From contig CACCLB010000001.1 of the NCBI GenBank assembly GCA_902546725.1, forward strand, positions 124,001 through 188,000: a DNA stretch of 64,000 bases, given 5' to 3'. The number at the start of each line of letters is the position of its first letter. The first letter of the stretch is position 1. This stretch comes from an uncultured Bacteroidota bacterium (lineage in GTDB: Bacteria; Bacteroidota; Bacteroidia; Flavobacteriales; Flavobacteriaceae). A program made the translations under genes and the position numbers. Positions 37,226-46,283 of the stretch are shown piece by piece. The notes below the pieces were generated by a model. That model worked only from the letters and a program-made list of their open reading frames with translations, made no database searches and was not told the origin of the DNA.

Positions 37226-38524
37226 ATGCCAACTAATTTTGTTCAAGAACTTCGGTGGCGTGGATTGCTTCACGACATCATGCCTGATACCGAAGAATTC
37301 CTTTTATCAGAACCCACCAAAGGCTATATCGGTTTTGACCCCACAGCAGATTCCCTACATATTGGAAGCTTGGTTCAAATCATTATTTTAATGCACTACC
37401 AAAATGCTGGCCATACTCCTGTTGTATTGATGGGTGGAGCTACAGGAATGATAGGCGATCCCTCGGGCAAGTCAGACGAGCGAAATTTACTGGATCAAGA
37501 AACACTTGAAAAAAATTGTGAAGGCATTCAAAAACAATTTGAACGATTTTTAGATTTTGATTCTTCTCTTTCCAACGCAGCTACATTGGTCAACAATTAC
37601 GACTGGATGAAAGATTATAGCCTTATCGAATTTTCACGGGATGTGGGAAAACACATTACAGTGAATTATATGATGGCCAAAGAATCTGTAAAAAAACGCT
37701 TGAGTTCAGAGGCTAAGGTAGGTATGTCATTTACAGAATTCACTTATCAATTGCTCCAAGGTTTTGACTTTCTCCATCTTTATAAAACCATGAATTGTAA
37801 ACTTCAGCTAGGGGGGAGTGATCAGTGGGGAAATATTACTACTGGAACTGAGCTCATCAGAAGAAAAGAAGGGGGTAAGGCCTATGCAATTACCTGTCCC
37901 TTGATCAAAAAAGCAGACGGTTCTAAATTTGGGAAGACTGAAGAGGGTAATGTTTGGCTTGACAAATCCCGAACTTCATCCTACAAGTTCTATCAATTTT
38001 GGTTAAATGCCTCTGATGAAGATGCACTTTCTTACATTAAAATCTTTACTTTTTTAAGCGAGACTGAGGTGAATCAAAAAATCCAAGAACACACAGAAGC
38101 CCCTCATTTGAGGGTGTTGCAAAAGGCCATAGCTGAAGAAGTAACTCGTTTAGTCCATGGTGAAGAAGAATTGATCAAAGCTCAAGAGGCTTCTCAGATT
38201 CTCTTTGGTAAGGCAACTCGCGAAGCACTTCAAAAGCTGGATCAAACTACTTTTCTTGAGTTGTTTGAAGGTGTTCCTCAAGCCAATGTAAAAAGAGGTC
38301 AGCTCAAAGCGGGTATGGATGCCGTAGCAGCTCTATCTGCTGAAACAGGATTTTTACAATCCAATGGTGAAGCTCGAAGAGCGTTGAAAGAAAACGCCAT
38401 TTCAGTTAATAAAATCAAAATTAACTCAGACTATATTATTAAAGAAGCAGATCTAATTGCAGATCAATATGTACTACTTCAAAGGGGTAAAAAAAATTAC
38501 TTTATACTCAAGTTAGAAGATTAG
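37226..38524 (+). CDS. tyrS: tyrosine--tRNA ligase
   Basis: This is a class I synthetase of 432 residues. The HIGH-type motif is HIGS (45-48, in [13 protein letters not shown]) and the KMSKS-type motif is KFGKT ([12 protein letters not shown]). A C-terminal S4-type RNA-binding domain includes [19 protein letters not shown]. The gene end overlaps the convergent LuxE-like gene by 4 bases. Confidence 0.97.
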   Translation: MPTNFVQELRWRGLLHDIMPDTEEFLLSEPTKGYIGFDPTADSLHIGSLVQIIILMHYQNAGHTPVVLMGGATGMIGDPSGKSDERNLLDQETLEKNCEGIQKQFERFLDFDSSLSNAATLVNNYDWMKDYSLIEFSRDVGKHITVNYMMAKESVKKRLSSEAKVGMSFTEFTYQLLQGFDFLHLYKTMNCKLQLGGSDQWGNITTGTELIRRKEGGKAYAITCPLIKKADGSKFGKTEEGNVWLDKSRTSSYKFYQFWLNASDEDALSYIKIFTFLSETEVNQKIQEHTEAPHLRVLQKAIAEEVTRLVHGEEELIKAQEASQILFGKATREALQKLDQTTFLELFEGVPQANVKRGQLKAGMDAVAALSAETGFLQSNGEARRALKENAISVNKIKINSDYIIKEADLIADQYVLLQRGKKNYFILKLED

Positions 38525-39504
38525 ACAACCATCAAGTTACAGCCTCTGACTTCAGCCTGGTCAAACCTGCCTAATACTTCAAAGCTCCCATCTTTGTATA
38601 GCTTTCCCAAGTCTTGGGTAGCAATAAAGGCACAAGAATCGATGTTTGCAAGATCAATGATGTTTAGTCCTCCAGTTTTTCCAATAGGTTGAATTTCGAA
38701 AGGGTCTTCAGGGGCTCGGGTTAAAACTTTCATCCAAGGGGGAGAATAAAAAATTCCATCTCCATTTGAATAGGCTTGGCTAAAGAGTTCTGTCATTCCA
38801 TATTCAGCGTGGATGTTATGGACGCCAAAGCAGTCTTTAAGATGCTGGTTAAGAGCAGTTCTAACCCATTCCTTTCGCATGCCTTTCATGCCTCCTGTTT
38901 CCATTACGAGTGTATGATTTAGATTCCAACTGAACTTTTCAGCAGCCTCAAGGAGTGCAAAAGTCACACCCAGTAGTATCGTTTTTTGACCTTTTTCTTC
39001 CAGGCGATCCAAGGTTACTTTGAGCTTGTCCCATTCGTCCAAATAAAAACCACTTAAAGGTTGTTTGGTTTGCTGAATCAATTCATTGGCCATATACACT
39101 AAGGAGGCGTGGTCTCGTTCCAGATAGGAAGGAAGTAATGCAATAAGGGTGTAGTCTTCGATGGATCCGTAAAATAATTCAAACCCCTTTTCAAAACTTT
39201 TGTGATATATGCTGTAATCTACTACATAGTGTTTGGATCGAATTTGACCCGAAGTTCCGCTAGATTCAAAGTAATTTGTTGGTGTGTTTGGAGAAGAACA
39301 AACCGTATGAGATTTAAAAAATTGTATCGGTAAAAATGGGATGTCATTAATTTCTTTAACATCAGAAGGATTAATATTAATCAGGTCGCAATACGAACGA
39401 TAAACAGCATTATGCTCAAATTGATATTGAAAAAGAGCGAGTGTGTGTTCTTTAAAATCTGAATCGTTAGAAATACGATCAAAGGCAAGTAAAGATGATC
39501 TCAT
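38521..39504 (-). CDS. LuxE-like acyl-protein synthetase family protein
   Basis: This 327-residue protein belongs to the adenylate-forming LuxE/phenylacetate-CoA ligase-like group. It has [16 protein letters not shown] (the nucleotide-binding SGTSG loop), [14 protein letters not shown] and [14 protein letters not shown] (the YGMTE motif). Luciferase or fatty-acid reductase partners are absent, so bioluminescence is not implied. It probably activates an acyl group for transfer to an unknown acceptor. It lies downstream of a tiny T9SS-sorted protein gene. Confidence 0.85.
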   Translation of the reverse strand: MRSSLLAFDRISNDSDFKEHTLALFQYQFEHNAVYRSYCDLININPSDVKEINDIPFLPIQFFKSHTVCSSPNTPTNYFESSGTSGQIRSKHYVVDYSIYHKSFEKGFELFYGSIEDYTLIALLPSYLERDHASLVYMANELIQQTKQPLSGFYLDEWDKLKVTLDRLEEKGQKTILLGVTFALLEAAEKFSWNLNHTLVMETGGMKGMRKEWVRTALNQHLKDCFGVHNIHAEYGMTELFSQAYSNGDGIFYSPPWMKVLTRAPEDPFEIQPIGKTGGLNIIDLANIDSCAFIATQDLGKLYKDGSFEVLGRFDQAEVRGCNLMVV

Positions 39505-39535
39505 GGGGTAAAATTAGCCAAAAAACTGCTGTTGT

Positions 39536-39877
39536 TTACGAAATGACCAATCGTTTAAGCCCATTTTTCCCATCTTGTTCTAATTTAAAAATATAAATCC
39601 CAGAGGGAAGTTCCCCTAGATAGATGCTTTCGTTGAAGGTAAATACCTCAAGCTTTCTTTCCCCGAGTACATTAAAAATCTCTATATGTTTCTCTGCACT
39701 ACTGTTAGTTTTGATATACAGTCTTTCGTTTTTTACTGGATTAGGGAATATTGAAAACTCCAGACCATTCTGCTGGGTTATTTTAAAAGGATCAGTAATA
39801 AACGGCAACCATTCGGCTTCATTAGCCAGAAGTGAAAACGAAAACAAACAAATCGTGAACAGATAGAATTGCTTCAT
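39536..39877 (-). CDS. small T9SS type A sorting-domain protein
   Basis: This 113-residue exported protein has a signal peptide of about 18 residues (FYLFTICLFSFSLLA), a linker of about 20, and then little more than a type IX secretion sorting domain. The hallmarks are FSIFPNPVKNERLYI, IEIFNVLGE and LPSGIYIFKLEQDGK, with a basic end KRLVIS. The ATG at 39877 puts the signal peptide at the very start. No cargo domain is present. It sits between the LuxE-like gene and the divergent two-component system. Confidence 0.85.
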   Translation of the reverse strand: MKQFYLFTICLFSFSLLANEAEWLPFITDPFKITQQNGLEFSIFPNPVKNERLYIKTNSSAEKHIEIFNVLGERKLEVFTFNESIYLGELPSGIYIFKLEQDGKNGLKRLVIS

Positions 39878-39980
39878 AGGGGCAAGCATTGTAATACCAA
39901 ATTATAAATTAATTGCTAATATTAATACTTAGATAACATGAAAAACATCAATAATGTGTTAATTTTATTTTTTTAAATAA

Positions 39981-40673
39981 ATGAAAAAAGAAGATATTAG
40001 AATTCTTTTGGTCGATGATGAGCCAGACATTCTTGAAATTATTCGTTTCAACTTAGAAAAAGTTGGTTATCAAATAAAGACAGCCTCAAATGGGCTTGAC
40101 GCTATTAAAGTTTCTAAAAAGTTTCTCCCTCACCTTATTATCTTAGACGTAATGATGCCTGATTTAGACGGTATAGAGACCTGTGAGCGTTTGAGACAAG
40201 ACGAGGGATTCCAAGAAACAATCATCATGTTTTTAACTGCGAGGGGAGAAGACTATTCCTATGTAGCTGCATTTGATGCCGGTGCAGACGACTATGTGAC
40301 CAAGCCGGTAAAACCAAAAGTCTTGGTTTCTAAAGTTAAAGGTTTACTGAGAAGACTGAAGAAAAGAGAAGCAACTAGCAGTCAATTAGTTTTTAATAAT
40401 TTAGTGATTGACAGAGAAGAATATAAAGTGACTCTAAAAGGTAAAGAGCTTTCAATGCCGAGAAAAGAGTTTGAATTGCTCTATTTACTGGCTTCAAAAC
40501 CAGGAAAGGTTTTTAAGCGTGAAAATATTATGGAGAAAATTTGGGGAAGTGATGTGGTTGTTGGAGATCGAACAATTGATGTTCACATCAGAAAGCTTAG
40601 AGAAAAAATTGGAAATCGATTTTTTAAAACAGTTAAGGGTGTAGGCTATAAGTTCATTCAACCTGAAAAATAA
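39981..40673 (+). CDS. OmpR/PhoB-type response regulator
   Basis: This 230-residue DNA-binding response regulator has a receiver domain with acidic pocket Asp12-Asp13, phospho-acceptor Asp56 (in LIILDVMMPDLDG) and Lys108 (in YVTKPVKP). The C-terminal winged helix (about 135-228) includes RTIDVHIRKLREKIG and VKGVGYKF. It is followed 4 bases later by the kinase gene. The pair resembles PhoB/PhoR or RprY/RprX; the signal is not known. Confidence 0.93.
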   Translation: MKKEDIRILLVDDEPDILEIIRFNLEKVGYQIKTASNGLDAIKVSKKFLPHLIILDVMMPDLDGIETCERLRQDEGFQETIIMFLTARGEDYSYVAAFDAGADDYVTKPVKPKVLVSKVKGLLRRLKKREATSSQLVFNNLVIDREEYKVTLKGKELSMPRKEFELLYLLASKPGKVFKRENIMEKIWGSDVVVGDRTIDVHIRKLREKIGNRFFKTVKGVGYKFIQPEK

Positions 40674-40677
40674 TCTT

Positions 40678-41724
40678 GTGGAACGATTCAAGTTTAAAAA
40701 AGCAAGTTTTGTTTCAGCTTTGTTGGTAACTGTAGTTGTTGTTCTCTTGCAGTTTTTATTCTTTTTCTTTTTTTTAAAACTCCCCATTTCCCAATTCAGT
40801 TCCATGCTTTTTATGGAATTTATTGTGCTGCTAATATTGGCATATATATTATTATCCTTCAGTTTTGAACGGTTTTTAATCAACAGAGTAAGAGAGCTTT
40901 ATAAAAGCCTAATTCCTACCACCTCTTTCACTCCTTCAGTTGGTCAGTCAGAAGATATTGACTTGTTGACAACCAGTCTTAAAAAGCTGAATTCAGACCA
41001 AAATTTGGAAATCGAACTCTTAAAAAAAGAACAGAGTTATAGAAGAGAATTTATAGGAAACTTAGCTCATGAGTTAAAAACTCCTTTGTTTACGGTTCAA
41101 GGGTATGTTTTGACCTTACTCGATGGTATTGAAGATAAAAAAATTGTCAAAAAATACTTAAAGCAAACATCCAAAGGTGTAGACCGACTTATTTACATTA
41201 TTAAAGATTTGGATTTGATTACCAAGTTTGAATCGGGTATGGCAACTTTAGATCAAAAACCCTTTGATATAATAGCCGTCATTGAAAACGTCTTTGAGCT
41301 ACTTGAAATGCAAGCTTCTGAGAATAAGAGTGTGTTAAAATTTGATAGGGAATATCCAGAACCGCTTATGGTTTATGCTGACGAAGAGCGTATCCAACAG
41401 GTATTGACAAACCTTATCGTCAACTCTTTAAAATACGGAGTCGAAAGGGGCGTTACAGAAGTGAGTTTAGAAGTGCTGAAAGAAGATAAAATTTTGATTC
41501 GTATTGCGGATAATGGCGAAGGTATAGATGAAGAACACCTGCCTCGACTTTTTGAACGGTTTTATAGAGTGGATAAAACTCGAAATAGAAATCAGGGAGG
41601 TTCCGGACTTGGGCTTGCAATTGTCAAGCATATCATAGAAGCTCATGGTGAAAAAATATTTGTGGAGAGTGAAGCCAAAGTTGGCTCAGAATTCTCTTTT
41701 TCCCTCACTTTAGATCGAAATTAA
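40678..41724 (+). CDS. sensor histidine kinase
   Basis: This 348-residue kinase starts at GTG. It has two spans (about 13-33 and 43-60) joined by a loop of only about ten residues, so it has no periplasmic sensor domain. The H-box IGNLAHELKTPLF carries His131, and the ATPase domain shows NLIVNSLKYG, DNGEGIDEEH and GGSGLGLAIVKHI. The signal is probably sensed in the membrane or through a partner protein, as for PhoR-like kinases. Confidence 0.93.
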   Translation: MERFKFKKASFVSALLVTVVVVLLQFLFFFFFLKLPISQFSSMLFMEFIVLLILAYILLSFSFERFLINRVRELYKSLIPTTSFTPSVGQSEDIDLLTTSLKKLNSDQNLEIELLKKEQSYRREFIGNLAHELKTPLFTVQGYVLTLLDGIEDKKIVKKYLKQTSKGVDRLIYIIKDLDLITKFESGMATLDQKPFDIIAVIENVFELLEMQASENKSVLKFDREYPEPLMVYADEERIQQVLTNLIVNSLKYGVERGVTEVSLEVLKEDKILIRIADNGEGIDEEHLPRLFERFYRVDKTRNRNQGGSGLGLAIVKHIIEAHGEKIFVESEAKVGSEFSFSLTLDRN

Positions 41725-41774
41725 GCTCGTACTGGGTTTCAAAATTCCTATTTTTATCACAAAATAATACTGCA

Positions 41775-42443
41775 TTGGGAGGTAAAAACAAATTAAAACG
41801 TTTTAAGGAAAACGAAACCTTTGGCAATGTGCTTCAGCCAGATAGAGATGCGTTGACTACTGCCGATTTTTCTCTCAAAGGGAAATGGAAAACAGATTTT
41901 TTTAAAAATGACCACCCTATTGTATTAGAATTGGGTTGTGGCAAGGGAGAATATACTGTTCATCTTGCTCAAAACAACCCTAAGGTAAATTATATCGGCA
42001 TCGACATAAAGGGAGCTCGTTTTTGGAGAGGAGCCAAAACAGCACTTGAAACAGGCTTAAATAATGTTGCATTTTTAAGAACACAAATAGAACTTATCTG
42101 CGCTTGCTTTGCCGAAAATGAAATCGATGAAATTTGGATTACTTTTCCTGATCCACAGATTAAGTATAAAAGAAGCAAGCACCGATTGACTCACCCCGAC
42201 TTTTTAAAAAATTACAAGGAGATCCTCAAGCCTAAAGGAATCGTTCATTTAAAAACGGATAGTGAGTTTTTGTTTGGATATACTTTGGGGATGTTGGCTA
42301 ATCAAGGAGCTATTCTCTATGCCCATCACGATATCTATAACAACAGCAGTTCCCCTCAGGTAGCTACTGCTATACAGACCTTTTACGAAAAGCAATTCTT
42401 AAGAGAAGGCAAAGCAATTACCTATATGCAATTCACACTTTAG
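41775..42443 (+). CDS. trmB: tRNA (guanine(46)-N7)-methyltransferase
   Basis: This SAM-dependent enzyme makes m7G46 in tRNA variable loops. The 222 residues have the SAM motif VLELGCGKGEY, IGIDIKGARFWRGA and the substrate motif ITFPDPQIKYKRSKHRL. The start is TTG: the family's conserved KNKLKRFKENETF begins right there, and no in-frame ATG lies upstream before the previous gene. It is followed 1 base later by the alkyltransferase-like gene. Confidence 0.94.
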   Translation: MGGKNKLKRFKENETFGNVLQPDRDALTTADFSLKGKWKTDFFKNDHPIVLELGCGKGEYTVHLAQNNPKVNYIGIDIKGARFWRGAKTALETGLNNVAFLRTQIELICACFAENEIDEIWITFPDPQIKYKRSKHRLTHPDFLKNYKEILKPKGIVHLKTDSEFLFGYTLGMLANQGAILYAHHDIYNNSSSPQVATAIQTFYEKQFLREGKAITYMQFTL

Positions 42444-42444
42444 C

Positions 42445-42783
42445 ATGACCACAGAGCCCTCATTTTTTTTAAAGGTATACGAAGTTGTTCGTCAAATTCC
42501 AGAGGGTAAGGTAACCTCTTATGGCGCGATTGCAAAGTATCTGGGTTCTCCTCAAAGTTCGCGTATGGTTGGATGGGCAATGAATGCTGCCCATTCACTA
42601 GCTGATGTACCTGCTCATCGAGTGGTAAACAGAAAAGGCTTGCTTACCGGCAAGCATCATTTTGGAGGGGGAACGATCATGCAACAACTCCTAGAAAATG
42701 AAGGTGTTCAGATAAAAGAAGATCAAATTCAAGATTTGGAAAAACACTTTTGGGATCCCCTAAAATCTCTTGGGGATTTTTAA
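42445..42783 (+). CDS. MGMT family / alkyltransferase-like (ATL) protein without acceptor Cys
   Basis: This 112-residue protein has the DNA-binding fold of O6-alkylguanine alkyltransferases (VYEVVRQIPEGKVTSYGAIA). The active-site motif PCHRV reads PAHRV, with Ala57 where the alkyl acceptor Cys should be. It therefore cannot act as a suicide alkyltransferase. Like ATL proteins, it probably flags alkylated bases for nucleotide excision repair. It is coupled to trmB. Confidence 0.9.
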   Translation: MTTEPSFFLKVYEVVRQIPEGKVTSYGAIAKYLGSPQSSRMVGWAMNAAHSLADVPAHRVVNRKGLLTGKHHFGGGTIMQQLLENEGVQIKEDQIQDLEKHFWDPLKSLGDF

Positions 42784-42795
42784 AAAGCTTTGGCT

Positions 42796-42825
42796 TTTGT
42801 TATTGAATCCTTAGCAGTATATTTG
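42796..42825 (+). promoter_or_regulatory. promoter of the apbC operon
   Basis: TTTG at 42796-42799, an 18-base spacer, and TATATTTG at 42818-42825 form a full Bacteroidota promoter. The box ends 13 bases before the apbC ATG at 42839. It is the last convincing promoter before the end of the long block at 52566. Confidence 0.8.
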
Positions 42826-42838
42826 CGTACTTACCTCA

Positions 42839-43978
42839 ATGGACATGAAAATCACAAAAGAAGCGGTAATTAATTCACTGAAAACTGTCAGTCTACCCGG
42901 AGAAGGAGGAAATATCATTGATGAAGGAGTGGTTTCTAATATCATGATTTTTAACGATCAGGTTGATATCGACTTACAATTGCAGAACCCCAGTTTGCAG
43001 GCCAGAAAAAAACTTGAAGTTACCATTCTTAAAACCCTACACGAACAGGTGTATGAAAAGGCAAAAATTAAAATCAACACTAAGGTTGTAGCCGCAGCTA
43101 AACCCGAGCAAACCATTAAAGGGAAACCCATAGAGGGAATAGAAAATATTATTGCAGTGTCCTCAGGCAAGGGGGGCGTTGGAAAATCTACAATTACGGC
43201 TAATTTGGCGGTCACACTTGCCAATATGGGCTGTAAAGTTGGAGTTTTGGATGCCGACATTTACGGTCCCTCGATCCCTACTATGTTTGATATGGAAGGG
43301 GCTCGACCGATGTCCGTTCAGGTAAATGGGAAATCAAAAATGGAACCCATAGAAAATTATGGAGTAAAAGTTCTGTCTATTGGATTTTTCACAAAACCTG
43401 ATCAAGCCGTTGTTTGGAGGGGTCCCATGGCTGCTAAAGCCTTAAATCAAATGATTTTTGACGCTGCCTGGGGTGAGTTGGACTTTCTTTTAATAGATCT
43501 TCCTCCAGGAACAGGCGATATCCATTTAAGTATAGTACAATCGCTACCTCTGACAGGAGCAGTGGTGATAAGTACCCCTCAAAATGTAGCCCTGGCTGAT
43601 GCTAAAAAAGGAATAGCAATGTTCCAACAAGACAGTATTAATGTACCCGTTTTGGGAATCGTTGAAAACATGAGTTATTTTTCACCCGCCGAGCTCCCCG
43701 ACAATAAATACTACATTTTTGGTAAAAAAGGAGCGGAGTATTTGGCTAAAGATAAAGAGGTGCCTTTCCTTGGAGGCTTGCCATTGGTTCAGAGCATCAG
43801 AGAAGCTGCGGATGTTGGAAGACCGGCAGTAGTTCAAGACCAAAGTAGCCTCGCTGCTCATTTTGATGAAATTACCAAAAAACTGGTCACCCAAACTTTG
43901 TTGCGAAATGAAAATTTACCCCCTACAAAAGCCGTAGAGATAACAAATTTAGTTGGATGTGAAGCCGTAAAGTCATGA
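42839..43978 (+). CDS. apbC: Mrp/ApbC family P-loop ATPase, Fe-S carrier type, lacking CxxC
   Basis: This 379-residue protein (377 if the ATG at 42845 is used) has an N-terminal DUF59/MIP18-like domain (about 1-95) and a deviant Walker A ATPase domain (SSGKGGVGKSTI, then LDADIYGPSIP). Mrp/ApbC proteins load Fe-S clusters onto apoproteins, usually through a C-terminal CxxC. Here that region reads ENMSYFSPAELPDNKYYIFG without cysteine, and only two Cys occur in the whole protein. It overlaps nifU by 4 bases, which supports a role in Fe-S assembly. Confidence 0.92.
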   Translation: MDMKITKEAVINSLKTVSLPGEGGNIIDEGVVSNIMIFNDQVDIDLQLQNPSLQARKKLEVTILKTLHEQVYEKAKIKINTKVVAAAKPEQTIKGKPIEGIENIIAVSSGKGGVGKSTITANLAVTLANMGCKVGVLDADIYGPSIPTMFDMEGARPMSVQVNGKSKMEPIENYGVKVLSIGFFTKPDQAVVWRGPMAAKALNQMIFDAAWGELDFLLIDLPPGTGDIHLSIVQSLPLTGAVVISTPQNVALADAKKGIAMFQQDSINVPVLGIVENMSYFSPAELPDNKYYIFGKKGAEYLAKDKEVPFLGGLPLVQSIREAADVGRPAVVQDQSSLAAHFDEITKKLVTQTLLRNENLPPTKAVEITNLVGCEAVKS

Positions 43979-44232
43979 GTCAAAGTCAAGAACAAATCAT
44001 AGAAAAAATCCATCAAGCCCTAGATGAAATTCGACCGTTTCTCAATTCTGATGGGGGTGATATTTCATTTGTTTCCCTAAAGGATAATAAAGTTAAAGTT
44101 CAACTTCACGGAGCCTGTGTAGGTTGTAGTGTCAACCAAATGACACTCAAGTCAGGGGTGGAAATGACCATCAAAAAATACCTGCCCGAGATTGAATCAG
44201 TAGAAAGTATAGACCCATCAGTCAATGATTAA
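43975..44232 (+). CDS. NifU-like Fe-S scaffold domain protein
   Basis: This 85-residue protein consists only of a NifU C-terminal domain, with the cluster-binding CxxC in GACVGCSVNQMTL. It probably carries or assembles Fe-S clusters. It is coupled to apbC upstream (4-base overlap) and to the ferredoxin reductase gene downstream (8-base overlap). Confidence 0.93.
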   Translation: MSQSQEQIIEKIHQALDEIRPFLNSDGGDISFVSLKDNKVKVQLHGACVGCSVNQMTLKSGVEMTIKKYLPEIESVESIDPSVND

Positions 44233-45277
44233 AACGGATATTCTTATTATTGGTGCAGGTCCAACGGGTCTGTTCGCTGTATTTGAAGCGGGTTTACTTA
44301 AACTCAAATGCCACCTAATTGACTCCCTACCCATGCCAGGCGGACAATGTGCGGAGATTTATCCCAAAAAACCGATTTACGATATTCCCTCTCATCCAGA
44401 AATAATGGCGGGAGATTTAATCAAAAACCTGGAAGATCAAATCGCTCCCTTTCAGCCGGGCTATACACTGGGTGAAAGTGCAGTTTCGATTGAAAAAACA
44501 GATGATGAACAGTTTATCGTAACCACAGATCAAGGTACAAAGCATCAAGCTCCGGTGGTTGCTATAGCTGGCGGTCTTGGGACTTTTGAGCCTAGAAAAC
44601 CCCCTTTAGAAAATCTTGAATCCTACGAAAAAAAAGGCGTTAACTACATCATTAAGGACCCAGAATATTATCGCAACAAAAAAGTAGTCATTGCTGGCGG
44701 TGGTGATTCTGCATTGGATTGGACCATTTTTTTAGAAAATGTCGCCTCCTCAGTTACTTTAGTTCACAGAAGAAATGAGTTTCGAGGAGCTTTAGACTCT
44801 GTCGATAAAGTACAGGACCTTAAAAATGAAGGGAGGATCAATCTGATTACACCCGCTGAGGTCACCGCTCTAGAGGGTAAAAACAAGTTAGAAGCCCTTA
44901 CGTTTACCCAAGAAGGGACTTCCACTAAGCTGGAATGTGATTATTTTATACCACTTTTTGGTTTGACACCCAAATTAGGACCCATTGCAAATTGGGGTCT
45001 TGAAATTGAAAAAAATGCTATTAAGGTTGATAACAGTCTCGATTATCAAACCAATATTCCTGGAATTTATGCCATTGGTGATGTCAATACCTATCCTGGT
45101 AAATTAAAACTTATCTTATGTGGTTTCCACGAGGCTACACTCATGTGTCAAAGTGCTTTTAAACGGATTTTTCCCGACAAAAGAAATGTCTTAAAATACA
45201 CTACGGTTAGCGGTGTAAGTGGATTTGACGGTACTCAAAAGCAGGCTACAAAATCTACAATTAAAAGCATAGAATAA
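44225..45277 (+). CDS. ferredoxin--NADP reductase (thioredoxin-reductase-like type)
   Basis: This 350-residue flavoprotein has an FAD motif IIGAGPTGLFAVFEAG, an NADP motif VIAGGGDSALDW and the C-terminal FAD contact YAIGDVNTYPGKLKLI. It lacks the redox CxxC of thioredoxin reductases, as expected for the FNR branch. The ferredoxin gene follows directly with no gap, so the two are very likely redox partners. Confidence 0.92.
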   Translation: MIKTDILIIGAGPTGLFAVFEAGLLKLKCHLIDSLPMPGGQCAEIYPKKPIYDIPSHPEIMAGDLIKNLEDQIAPFQPGYTLGESAVSIEKTDDEQFIVTTDQGTKHQAPVVAIAGGLGTFEPRKPPLENLESYEKKGVNYIIKDPEYYRNKKVVIAGGGDSALDWTIFLENVASSVTLVHRRNEFRGALDSVDKVQDLKNEGRINLITPAEVTALEGKNKLEALTFTQEGTSTKLECDYFIPLFGLTPKLGPIANWGLEIEKNAIKVDNSLDYQTNIPGIYAIGDVNTYPGKLKLILCGFHEATLMCQSAFKRIFPDKRNVLKYTTVSGVSGFDGTQKQATKSTIKSIE

Positions 45278-45601
45278 ATGAGTGCAGACATTCGGATTTA
45301 TGTTACCGATAGAGAAGGCAAACGCCATGAGTTGATTGCAACTACCGACATGCAAATGAATTTGATGGAAGTCTGTAAAGCGTATGAGCTCCCAGTTGAG
45401 GGTACCTGTGGCGGAATGGCTCTTTGTGCTTCCTGCCAGTGTTATGTAGAAAGTTCGCATCCACTCCCTGAACGTTCTGATGACGAGGAGGCCATGCTTG
45501 CCGAGGCGTTTCATGTAAAAGATACGAGTCGGTTAGGTTGTCAAATCCTTATGACCACTGAATTGGACGGTTTGGAAATAGTACTCGCTCCTCAGGAATA
45601 A
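45278..45601 (+). CDS. 2Fe-2S ferredoxin (adrenodoxin type)
   Basis: This 107-residue ferredoxin has four ligands in GTCGGMALCASCQCYV (CX5CX2C) and RLGCQIL. The family acts in Fe-S assembly or electron supply to hydroxylases. Directly behind the reductase gene and near nifU and apbC, a role in Fe-S cluster biogenesis is the simplest reading. Confidence 0.93.
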   Translation: MSADIRIYVTDREGKRHELIATTDMQMNLMEVCKAYELPVEGTCGGMALCASCQCYVESSHPLPERSDDEEAMLAEAFHVKDTSRLGCQILMTTELDGLEIVLAPQE

Positions 45602-45604
45602 AAA

Positions 45605-46267
45605 ATGAATAGACTAAAAAAACATCGCTGCGCCTTATTTGATCTTGATGGAGTCATAGTAGATACGGCAAAATATCATTTCTTAGCGTGGAAAAAAATC
45701 GCTGCCCAATGTGGATACGAATTGACATTACAAGACAACGAGCAGCTAAAAGGAGTCAGTCGTCCTGATTCCCTAAATCGAATATTAGAAATGGCAGGTA
45801 CACGTTTGGATGAAACTACTTTTGAGTCGTATCTGCATCAAAAAAATAAAGATTATTTGCAACTAATTCAAGAAGTTACGCCAGAGGATATACTCCCTGG
45901 AGTTCAAGCTGCGTTGAATTTCCTCAAGTTAAATAAAGTAAAGATTGGTTTGGGTTCAGCAAGTAAAAATGCATTGATCATACTCGAAAAACTTCAGATC
46001 ACTTCTTTTTTTGATGTCATTATAGACGGTAATTCAGTCCAACAAGGCAAGCCTCATCCCGAGGTGTTTTTAAAAGGAAGTAATGCACTTGGAGAAGCTG
46101 CTGAAGCTTGTGTTGTTTTTGAAGATTCTCAAGCAGGTATTGATGCTGCTAAAGCAGGAGGAATGACAGCTGTCGCACTTGGCGATGCAAAGTTGTTTAA
46201 AAATATGGATTATTGCTATCCTGATTTTGAAGCCTTGGACAAAGTTGTCTTGCAAACCTTATTTTAG
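45605..46267 (+). CDS. pgmB: beta-phosphoglucomutase
   Basis: This HAD-superfamily enzyme converts beta-glucose 1-phosphate to glucose 6-phosphate. The 220 residues show the nucleophile Asp13 and acid/base Asp15 in ALFDLDGVIVDTA, then GLGSASKNA and VVFEDSQAGIDAAKAGG. It starts 3 bases after ferredoxin and precedes the GH65 phosphorylase, whose product is its substrate. Confidence 0.94.
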   Translation: MNRLKKHRCALFDLDGVIVDTAKYHFLAWKKIAAQCGYELTLQDNEQLKGVSRPDSLNRILEMAGTRLDETTFESYLHQKNKDYLQLIQEVTPEDILPGVQAALNFLKLNKVKIGLGSASKNALIILEKLQITSFFDVIIDGNSVQQGKPHPEVFLKGSNALGEAAEACVVFEDSQAGIDAAKAGGMTAVALGDAKLFKNMDYCYPDFEALDKVVLQTLF

Positions 46268-46283
46268 TTTTAAAGCACACATC

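Noticed and set aside
37185..37391. A plus-strand frame overlapping the tyrS start
   Set aside because: It overlaps the conserved HIGS region of tyrS in another frame and includes the promoter; no independent support.
38521..39504. A bioluminescence (lux) locus
   Set aside because: Only a LuxE-like domain is present; luciferase and reductase genes are missing.
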